From contig CAAFYU010000046.1 in assembly GCA_900767135.1 (NCBI GenBank), forward strand, positions 1-64,000: 64,000 bases of DNA, given 5' to 3'. Below, one piece after another: positions 19,101 through 25,096 of the stretch. Position numbers and translations under genes: made by a program. Origin of the DNA: Candidatus Gastranaerophilales bacterium (GTDB lineage Bacteria; Cyanobacteriota; Vampirovibrionia; Gastranaerophilales; Gastranaerophilaceae). The notes under the pieces were generated by a model. It searched no databases. It was not told the origin of the DNA and saw nothing but the letters and a program-made list of their open reading frames with translations. Each line of letters begins with the position of its first letter. Position 1 is the stretch's first letter.

Positions 19101-19548
19101 ACTTTTGTGCCAAGTCTTTTGTGTCGATTTCGTCACCGATTTTTATAGTTGTAGAATTATTTTTGTAAAAACTTTGAGTCGGAAACTTTTCCAACAACGC
19201 TTTTACAGGGGCAATTACAATATCCGGTTTTTCGGTCAAAACTCTGTATTGTTCTGCGTAATCATACCTGTTCGGCGAAACAGTTTCGTACATAGAAATA
19301 TTTTGAAACGGCAAAAGTTCAGATTTTACACCGAACGCTTTTTCTAAATCATTTTGATAACGCAATGCATTTTGCTCATTCGAGGTCACAAACAGAATTT
19401 TTTTATCAGTAATTTTTTTTATTTTTGTAATCAACAAAAGTCGCAAAATCGTTGTCAAACCTGTGATTGCAAACGAAAATTTCTTTGCCAAATAATTTTC
19501 AAACAAAGCATAATTTTCATTATTTTCAGGTGCATTGATTTTAAACAT
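16105..19548 (-). CDS. mfd: Transcription-repair coupling factor Mfd
   Basis: 1147 residues, normal size for Mfd. The N-terminal UvrB-like region is followed by the RNA polymerase-interaction (CarD-like) domain (YVVHSIHGVGIYKGL), the RecG-like translocase with Walker A GDVGFGKTEVAMRG near residue 616 and DEEH (VVIDEEHRFG) near 716, motif VI-type RGRVGRS, the TRG region and a C-terminal D7 domain. Mfd removes stalled RNA polymerase and recruits UvrA. An odd feature is a GC-rich inverted repeat (ACCCCTC/GAGGGGT, 18393-18431) inside the N-terminal part, encoding NPSPTFQSNNREGW. The start looks leaderless (TAAAAT at 19555-19560). Confidence 0.95.
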   Translation of the reverse strand: MFKINAPENNENYALFENYLAKKFSFAITGLTTILRLLLITKIKKITDKKILFVTSNEQNALRYQNDLEKAFGVKSELLPFQNISMYETVSPNRYDYAEQYRVLTEKPDIVIAPVKALLEKFPTQSFYKNNSTTIKIGDEIDTKDLAQKFVNLGYKHSTMVSDIGEFSVRGDIVDFYSLDKHPVRIELWGDEIVDIRYFNNETQKSIEKLKSAEILPMYKFTLEKVADDLWQKLAPKDEGDEKGYFEGIEVYQNYFNNDLVTVLDYFNDYVLVLDETSELYAKYEFLDKNFEEQLQENLKLNLNEPLEGRNHVTFEEFIQKIAGFVKIGLNNFIDSEMDEIVEFNTQTIQSFEANLDHIAEFIRKYKNEVELNPSPTFQSNNREGWRIIIATDYPERVKEILAERDIFDVEYNESISSHGAILEDFRTIILTDRELFNKRNKEITSQKRSYYKEKPEYIENINDIKEGEYVVHSIHGVGIYKGLSQQEIDGQLKDYLTIEYANKDRLHIPAEQINLLVRYRGSGAIKPKLSRMGGKDWENTKTRVKKEVEQVAYDLLRLYAKRKMQKGIQFLPDTNWQVEMEEAFEYTETPDQMKAINDVKADMESEQPMDRLICGDVGFGKTEVAMRGIFKAVTSGKQVAVVVPTTILAFQHYQTISERFKPFGVQVELLSRFRTSKEQKETIKHLATGECDVVVGTHRLLQEGIVFKDLGLVVIDEEHRFGVRHKEKLKSLRENIDIITMSATPIPRTLYMSLSGIKDMSIINTPPKNRLPIKTFVGEWNENMVKNAITHELDREGQVFYLYNRVETIDEFKFQLQKLVPNARIAIGHGQMNEKELEKIIIDFANHEYDVLLATTIIENGIDIPNANTMIIHNADKFGLAQLYQLRGRVGRSQRQAYCYCFYTKSKEITRDAVQRLKAIKEFTTLGSGYQIAMRDVEIRGVGNILGTKQHGHMVNVGFDTYCQLLEETVQELQGQAVQKAEPTIVDINVTAFIPDEWVGSAEQKMIEYKRLADVKSDVELDYITEEWKDRFAKPPESVENLIKLIRIRLSATDVRISLIRETEDNIRIYTPYSQPEWKIIQRTLPSEILKRIKFTIAPKACTDGISILLLNNKYMNFDEVFNILTDLFYYIRKVGDEFAYPEKQN

Positions 19549-19554
19549 AATTAC

Positions 19555-19560
19555 ATTTTA
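19555..19560 (-). promoter_or_regulatory. -10 box, leaderless promoter of mfd
   Basis: On the minus strand TAAAAT ends 6 bases before the mfd ATG, and there is no ribosome binding site. Confidence 0.5.
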
Positions 19561-19698
19561 TGAGAAAAAATATTATTATCAACAAGTTATAAAATTTTTA
19601 AAATTCTTTTTACCGATATTGGGAAGATAAAGTTGAAGAAGCCTTTAAAACGTGTTTAGTGCCGTTTTGTACCCTTTCAATCGGCTTTTTATCTTTTC

Positions 19699-20204
19699 CT
19701 AATATCCATAACCAAAAGACAATGCAATTCCGTTTCTACCACCATTTCTCAACATTTCCTGCTGATGTTATTTGGTTATCTATCAACATTTTCCAATGAT
19801 ATAGTTGCATTTGCATTATCCACATTTATACTTGCGTTTTTCCCCACATATTTTAAATTTTTTAGAGCTAGGCTTGAATTTTTAACAAACGTAAATCTGG
19901 AATCTTTTTCGTTTATTAAACTTTTTCCCTCACCATCAATTTCAATAGCATTACCCCCAACAGGAATAATATTCAATCCGGAAATACCAATGTCATTTGC
20001 AAACTGAATTTTAGTAGGCTCAGTTGCATTTTTTATCTCTTTTAACAACTCATTACCTGACGACACTGTAACATCTTTTGCAATAGCAAGATTATTACCA
20101 CTCAGCATGAGTGATATAAGGGCGGAATATAGTAATATTTTACTCTTATTTCGTCTAGCTCTAAGCTTTCTCATTCTAACTAAATTATAATTTAAATAAT
20201 TCAA
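19699..20204 (-). pseudogene. Remnant of an autotransporter-like outer membrane protein
   Basis: A 5' piece of up to 142 codons (20204-19776; ATG at 20174 more likely) encodes a basic start, a signal peptide (LLYSALISLMLSGNNLAIA) and the beginning of a beta-helix-like passenger (NGIxIDG, SLALKNLKYVGKNASI). It stops at 19776. In another frame just beyond, about 19699-19765, lies RNGGRNGIALSFGYGY-stop, which looks like the last strand of an outer membrane barrel ending in an aromatic residue. Together they look like the two ends of a large autotransporter-type gene whose middle has been lost. The interpretation of the 3' piece is by motif only. Confidence 0.5.
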
Positions 20205-20308
20205 AAAACAAATGTTAAAATTTCTTCATATTTTAGCAATCATCAGCAATATTTCATCTTGATTGAATTTATACTGTATACAAGCAACAAAATGTAAAGG
20301 TTATATTT

Positions 20309-20977
20309 ATGTCTGGTATTCAAAATATTGGTAGTATGGCGTTCAAAGGAAATTATATTGACAAAAAATCAAATCAAGGTGCGTTAATTAACAAAAATCA
20401 ATTTCCAAAATTCTATGTTGAAAACGCTAAACAAATGCCAAAATCAACTTCATTTACAGGACAAGGATCTAAAAAAGCCGTAGGAGAATTTGCGAATAAA
20501 AGTTTTGAAGTTGAATGTAGTGAAGGTTTAACAAATCGCAGAATGTCAGGCTCTATTGATGACTTAAACTTCAATATCAAACATAATGGCAAAGTATTTA
20601 AATCAGACACTTTGACAGGTAATATTGGGAACAAAGATCTTAATTTAACCGTAAAAGAAGGATTTTTCCACAAAACAATGTCAGGACACTTGGGAAAAGA
20701 CCCTATCGATTTAAAAATATCTGACTCTTGGAGTGGTTATCGAATAAAAGGGATATTTAAAAACAAAGACATTGATATAAAATTAAATAGCAAATTTGTT
20801 GGCTATTCTTTGGAAAGTGACAATATGTCATTAAGAATAAAAAATAAAACATTATTTGGAAATGACGTCAAAGTGAATGGCACATACAACGACGATCCTG
20901 ACCTTATTCCAATTTTGATGGATACAGTCTACTGCCTGAATAATGAAGAATTAATGTATGCATTTGCTATGGCGTAA
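20309..20977 (+). CDS. Hypothetical protein with AFKGN tag and beta-repeats
   Basis: 222 residues. The N terminus contains GSMAFKGN and a second SFTGQG, the tag typical of this lineage. From about residue 60 the sequence is built of 5-6 imperfect repeats of about 20-22 residues with the pattern 'GxI-x-xK-D-I/L-x-L-K/N-x-x-x-G-x-x-M-S', e.g. LTGNIGNKDLNLTVKEGFF and MSGHLGKDPIDLKISDSW. This suggests an antiparallel beta-solenoid or beta-sheet array. No signal peptide or enzyme motif is seen. A weak AAAGG ribosome binding site precedes the ATG. It lies just outside the island that starts at 21.1 kb. Confidence 0.6.
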   Translation: MSGIQNIGSMAFKGNYIDKKSNQGALINKNQFPKFYVENAKQMPKSTSFTGQGSKKAVGEFANKSFEVECSEGLTNRRMSGSIDDLNFNIKHNGKVFKSDTLTGNIGNKDLNLTVKEGFFHKTMSGHLGKDPIDLKISDSWSGYRIKGIFKNKDIDIKLNSKFVGYSLESDNMSLRIKNKTLFGNDVKVNGTYNDDPDLIPILMDTVYCLNNEELMYAFAMA

Positions 20978-21070
20978 AAATAGATTAAACATGATTTCAG
21001 CCTAGAATTGTTTTTTATTATTATTTCGTAGTAATTTATAAAGTTTTTCCACTTTTATGCCAAGCATTAA

Positions 21071-21186
21071 AAAAGAGCCCGTAGGCTCTGATTTTAATTG
21101 TTCTAGTTGTTTTAAATGGTGGAGGTTAGGAGATTCTTATCTCTCTACACAAAAAAATAGAGGTAAGATTTTTCTTTACCTCTATT
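21071..21186. repeat. Left boundary repeat of the tRNA-Ala island (att-like, with two hairpins)
   Basis: The core, 21110-21135, is a 26-bp exact copy of 27623-27648. Its last 16 bases equal the 3' end of tRNA-Ala (27816-27831). On the minus strand the core reads as a tRNA acceptor and T-stem 3' strand followed by an encoded CCA. It is flanked by an AGAGCC/GGCTCT hairpin (21074-21089) and an AATAGAGGTAA/TTACCTCTATT terminator-like hairpin (21156-21186), both also present at the right end. This looks like an attachment-site duplication left by integration. Confidence 0.7.
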
Positions 21187-21425
21187 TTTGGGGAACTTCA
21201 CATACGGTTTAACACTCCAAACTCTTAAAATTGCTTAACTGGTTAGGTTTCAGGCATGTTGGAATTCCGCATTTTTCAAAATTCACAAAACAAAGTTTAC
21301 CCACCAAAAAACTGCAAGATTTTATTAAACAGCCTCTTTTAATACTAATTGAGAATTTTGTTCAACAATCTCTGTAGCGAATAAATTTTTAATAACTTTT
21401 CTAACATAAGATATAAAATCTTTAC
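21187..21425. other. Non-coding stretch at the left end of the island
   Basis: No intact gene. On the minus strand, immediately after the ADP-ribosyltransferase stop, a short open segment in another frame could encode SKDFISYVRKVIKNLFATEI and about 12 more residues before a stop near 21332. It has no start codon of its own, so it may be a decayed gene end. Nothing else is recognised. Confidence 0.35.
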
Positions 21426-22331
21426 TTATGAACCTAATTTTTTCGGCAATTCTGCAAAATCCGCCCAAGTTGTGCAGTTATACTCTTTTGCTTGTTGTAC
21501 CAAGTTTTTTATCTCAGTAGGGCTCATGCTTTCTAGTTCTTTGCTTAGCACTGGAATTTCTGGAACATATTCCATTTTTACGTATGTATATGGTTGAGCC
21601 TTAGTATTTACCTTTTTGCAACATTCGTCACTGTAGCTTTTGATATATCTTGTTTCTTTTTTCAGCAATCTAAATTTAGACAATGCCGGAAAAACTGCTT
21701 CTCCACCATGTTCCATATTAACAGAAATTTGACTGCCTTTTGGTACGACAATTTCGTACAACATACCGTCAGGCAATCCCAAATATTGAGCAGTTTGTGG
21801 CTTGAAATGTGCAGCATACGCAAATCCGCCAGATGGAACTATTTCATCTCCGACTTTTGCTTTGCTTATTATTTCAAAATCTGCACCACTGCCGTCGTAT
21901 CCTCTGCCCCTAGCTCTAAATACTGTACTTTGATGAGGTTGAGGCTGAAGTTTTAGAAATTCACGATTCAGGCTTAAATTCTCAATATTACTTTCTACAA
22001 AATTGTTCAAGTTTCTTTCACCTGCATTTGGGTGCATGTTTTTTAGATTATCCAGAGTTAGATTTGAAAAACTATTTGCACTGTGAAAATCATGATGTCC
22101 TGCAACCACCGTAGTTTCTCTATTTGCATACGGAGGAGTTGTCTTTATTCCGTCAAACCATTTATCTATCTTAGGAGAAAAAGTATCGGCTTTCAAATTA
22201 GCAGAATATTTTAATTCGCTAACATTTACTCTGCTAATCGGTTTTGTTTCCAAAATGCTTGATTTCCCTAACATTTTAGCATAACTGGCAGTCCGTTCTG
22301 CCAAATTCAATGCAATTTTGCTTAATCCCAT
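21426..22331 (-). CDS. Predicted ADP-ribosyltransferase (toxin/effector-like)
   Basis: 301 residues, no signal peptide. Residues about 130-225 resemble the ADP-ribosylating exoenzyme fold: an arginine strand (STVFRARGRG, R139/R141), a GDEIVPSGGFAYAA segment at the position of the S-T-S motif, LYEIVVPKGSQISV, and GGEAVFPALSKFRLL with E211 at the catalytic glutamate position. The STS motif is not canonical (FAYAA) and the residue two before E211 is Gly (G209), so target specificity, or even activity, is uncertain. The N-terminal 130 residues are unassigned. It has a ribosome binding site (AAGGA) and is transcribed with no partner, so no obvious antitoxin is adjacent. It lies inside the island next to tRNA-Ala. 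Assignment is by motif pattern only. Confidence 0.6.
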   Translation of the reverse strand: MGLSKIALNLAERTASYAKMLGKSSILETKPISRVNVSELKYSANLKADTFSPKIDKWFDGIKTTPPYANRETTVVAGHHDFHSANSFSNLTLDNLKNMHPNAGERNLNNFVESNIENLSLNREFLKLQPQPHQSTVFRARGRGYDGSGADFEIISKAKVGDEIVPSGGFAYAAHFKPQTAQYLGLPDGMLYEIVVPKGSQISVNMEHGGEAVFPALSKFRLLKKETRYIKSYSDECCKKVNTKAQPYTYVKMEYVPEIPVLSKELESMSPTEIKNLVQQAKEYNCTTWADFAELPKKLGS

Positions 22332-22511
22332 ACAAATATCCTTATTTTCCCCTATGTTTATATAAAGTAAATTGTTTAATTAAAATTGCTATTTTTGTAA
22401 AGTTTATTAACAGGCAGTAATTTATGCTTTAATAGTAGTAATATTGGTCCTATAAGATATTACAAAAATGACTAAATTTTACTTCAAATTCTATAATTTC
22501 AGTCAAGAAAT

Positions 22512-23393
22512 TTATAATTTAAAATCGTTTTTCATAAATTCCAACAATGTAGTGCCCGTATTGATTTCTCGGTGTGTAACTCCAAATACATTTAATGCTT
22601 CAAAAATATCTTCCTTATTTTCATCAAAATGGGGATTACTATAATATATAATTTTGTTTTTTATTAACTCAGGAGATTCTAGTTTAATACGAGCACGTTT
22701 ATTCAATAACCACCAAATATCAATTTCGGCAAAATCCATACCAAATCCTAAAATATAAATATTGCTGAAAAAGAATAACTCTGCCCAAGAACCATAGTCT
22801 CTTAATTTTTTATCTTTACATTTTTCTTGAATACTTTTTTGTCCAATATGACTATTTTGTGAAGATTTATATTCCCCTTTGATGTATGTATTTAATTTTG
22901 ATAGGCTTCCACAGTATTGATCAAAACCTAAAGTGATAGATTTAATAACATCTATATCTCCATGTATTTTCCACAATATAATCTCTTTCTTTTTAAAATC
23001 AATAAATTTTTTGTATCTTCGAATACTATATATTTTCTCTGAGGAATTATTTTTATCATTCTTATAACCACATTTCTTAAGAATATATTCAATGCCATGG
23101 TCATAATTTGTGGTTATAATATTATCTATTTTATTCTTGATTAAAAAGTCTCTAAACCAACTTGCAATACTTTCTTTTTGGGATATTGCATTTTTTATGT
23201 TTTGTTCGATACTACTTGTTAATTCTTTTTTTATAGATTCTTCAGTTTTATCAGCATTTTGTATAAAATTTTGTTCATATAAAATCGGATAATTTTTTAT
23301 CTTACTTGTTTCAGCCTTTAATAACCTTTTCCAAGCCGGAATCTTTGGAGCTACAGACATAGAAAATCCGTTACCTAAAAATAATGTATTCAA
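22512..23393 (-). CDS. SIR2-like domain protein (predicted defence NADase)
   Basis: 293 residues. It has the SIR2-like Rossmann features FLGNGFS (residues 5-11), IITTNYDHGIE (92-102), a WKIHGDID segment with the catalytic-type H144, and YILGFGMDFAEIDIWW (213-228). Proteins of this type act as NAD-degrading effectors in several anti-phage systems. The start is TTG, supported by a GGAGG ribosome binding site 7 bases upstream. It begins 16 bases after the stop of the AAA/DUF4143 ATPase on the same strand, so the two form a pair. The role is inferred from family and neighbours; no sensor domain is visible in this protein itself. Confidence 0.75.
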   Translation of the reverse strand: MNTLFLGNGFSMSVAPKIPAWKRLLKAETSKIKNYPILYEQNFIQNADKTEESIKKELTSSIEQNIKNAISQKESIASWFRDFLIKNKIDNIITTNYDHGIEYILKKCGYKNDKNNSSEKIYSIRRYKKFIDFKKKEIILWKIHGDIDVIKSITLGFDQYCGSLSKLNTYIKGEYKSSQNSHIGQKSIQEKCKDKKLRDYGSWAELFFFSNIYILGFGMDFAEIDIWWLLNKRARIKLESPELIKNKIIYYSNPHFDENKEDIFEALNVFGVTHREINTGTTLLEFMKNDFKL

Positions 23394-23409
23394 AATAATA
23401 CCTCCAACA

Positions 23410-24708
23410 CTAAATTCTATTTGTTATTTCTATACCATATAACGGCAAATCAATTAAATTATCCGTTTTTTTATAATCTGCCATTGACGTTCTTATTGCA
23501 TAATTGGGTTTAAATTTTTCCATATAAACCTTCAAACTTTTAGCTTGTAAGTTCCTTTCCGCCTTTACTTCAACAGGAACAACATCAGATTTTATTTGGA
23601 TAACAAAGTCAATTTCAGCCCTACTGGTTTCATTAGACCAATAAAAGACTGGTAAATCTTTAATTGTTTTAAATTGTTGTAAAACATATTGTTCGGCTAT
23701 AGCTCCTTTAAATTCTTCAAATATACGATTACCGTCAATAATCGTATTTGCTTGTAAATCTGTCATTGCACCTAATAGACCAACATCCAGCACAAATAAC
23801 TTAAATGAGTTAAAATCTTCGTAAGCAGTAATTGGTAAATCAGGTTTTGTAATTTTATTTACTCTGTATACTAAGCCACTATTAATTAACCAAGACAAAG
23901 CAGCTTCAAAATCTCTTGCACGAGCTCCTTCCTTTGCTGCCCCATATATAAATTTCTTATTTTCCTTACTTAACTGTGCTGGAATAGATTTCCATAATAA
24001 CCTTATTTTAGCAACTGTATTAGCGGGAATATGTTTTGTAAAATCTTCTTCATAAGCAGAGAGAATTTCTTTTTGTAGATTTCTAACACTTTCAAAATCT
24101 TTGTTTTCAACAAAATCTTGTACAATTTCAGGCATTCCCCCAACATAACAGTATTGTTTTAAGAACTTTTCATACTTGTTATTAAATAGTTTTATTGTCT
24201 TAAAATCTTTTTTATTTAAAAGTTCAACAAACCTTTCTTCTCCCATTGCTAATAAAAATTCTTCAAAACTTAATGGGAAAAGATTCATAAATGAAACCTT
24301 ACCAACAGGGAAACCCGTCCCTTCATGACAAGCAACACCTAACAAGCTTCCTGCAACTATAATATCGTATTGAGGAGCTTTTTCTCTAAAATACTTAAGT
24401 GAAGTTAAGGCTCTTGGACATTCTTGAATTTCATCAAAGATTATCAAAGTATTTTCCGCATTAATTTTTGTCTTTGTTGCAAGACCTATATCCATAATTA
24501 AACGTTCAGTATCATAGTCGACATCAAAAATCTCTCTGCTTTTTAAATCTACATCAAAGTTAATATATGCAACTTGCTCATAATACTTTTTCCCAAATTC
24601 CTGCATTAACCAAGTTTTACCAACTTGCCTTGCGCCTTGTATAACCAAAGGTTTATGATTTTTTTTGTTTTTCCAATCAATCAGATGTTTTAGTGCGTAT
24701 CTTTGCAT
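23410..24708 (-). CDS. AAA+ ATPase with DUF4143 (archaeal-type ATPase family)
   Basis: 432 residues from the ATG at 24708. Walker A is GARQVGKTW near residues 25-33, Walker B is LIIFDEIQECP, and a sensor-like VAGSLLGVA follows. A winged-helix part and the DUF4143 region follow, ending in a PD-(D/E)xK-like motif (AEIDFVIQ...VPVEVKA). This ATPase family is common in Bacteroidetes, spirochaetes and archaea with unknown function. The ATG at 24708 has an AAGGA ribosome binding site at 7-base spacing; an ATG at 24723 overlaps TATAAT and is less likely. Three 33-bp-spaced repeats lie upstream. It is followed after 16 bases by the SIR2-like gene, which suggests a regulator-effector pair, by inference. 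Confidence 0.85.
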   Translation of the reverse strand: MQRYALKHLIDWKNKKNHKPLVIQGARQVGKTWLMQEFGKKYYEQVAYINFDVDLKSREIFDVDYDTERLIMDIGLATKTKINAENTLIIFDEIQECPRALTSLKYFREKAPQYDIIVAGSLLGVACHEGTGFPVGKVSFMNLFPLSFEEFLLAMGEERFVELLNKKDFKTIKLFNNKYEKFLKQYCYVGGMPEIVQDFVENKDFESVRNLQKEILSAYEEDFTKHIPANTVAKIRLLWKSIPAQLSKENKKFIYGAAKEGARARDFEAALSWLINSGLVYRVNKITKPDLPITAYEDFNSFKLFVLDVGLLGAMTDLQANTIIDGNRIFEEFKGAIAEQYVLQQFKTIKDLPVFYWSNETSRAEIDFVIQIKSDVVPVEVKAERNLQAKSLKVYMEKFKPNYAIRTSMADYKKTDNLIDLPLYGIEITNRI

Positions 24709-24752
24709 GCTTAAATCCTTCATTATAACACAAATATTCTAACACAAACTGT

Positions 24753-24837
24753 ACATTTTTTACAGCACTTTTGTTGTATAATTACACATTTTTTACACGA
24801 CTTTTAGATTTTATTTACACATTTTTGACAGAACTTT
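24753..24837. repeat. Three direct repeats with exact 33-bp spacing
   Basis: ACATTTTTTACAGCACTTTT at 24753, the same with ACACGACTTTT at 24786, and ACATTTTTGACAGAACTTT at 24819. Starts are exactly 33 bp apart (about three helical turns). They lie in the promoter region of the ATPase/SIR2-like pair and run into the integrase remnant. The even phasing suggests a cooperative protein-binding array. There are too few copies, and they are too degenerate, for a CRISPR. Confidence 0.6.
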
Positions 24838-25010
24838 AAATCATTAATAATGTAATTTTCTAGTCCTAGTTGCTGTTTTGTTATCCCATTTTTTTTCATG
24901 CTCAATTTAAACTGTTCAATATCTTGTATTGTTATATCTTTTAATTTGTATTTCCTGAAAAATGGAAGTATTTGAGAATTAATAAATTTAACTCTATTTG
25001 ATTGATATAT
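24804..25010 (-). pseudogene. Fragment of a tyrosine recombinase (integrase) core-binding domain
   Basis: No start codon, but an open frame of about 68 codons ends at TAA 24804-24806. It encodes QSNRVKFINSQILPFFRKY, then KLKDITIQDIEQFKLSMKK and NGITKQQLGLENYIINDLKF. The ILPFFxKYKLxDITxxDIExF pattern matches the N-terminal core-binding (SAM-like) domain of phage-type tyrosine integrases. The catalytic domain is absent, so it is a dead remnant. Its presence inside a segment bounded by tRNA-derived direct repeats supports integrase-mediated arrival of the island. Confidence 0.5.
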
Positions 25011-25096
25011 TAAGCATTTTTACAATATTTTTGTATAACTTCAACACATTGCAGTAATTTATGATAAAATAACTTTATAAAATTTAGAAAATATCA

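Noticed and set aside
24753..24837. A short CRISPR array
   Set aside because: Only three degenerate repeats, spacers of 13 bp, and no cas genes nearby.
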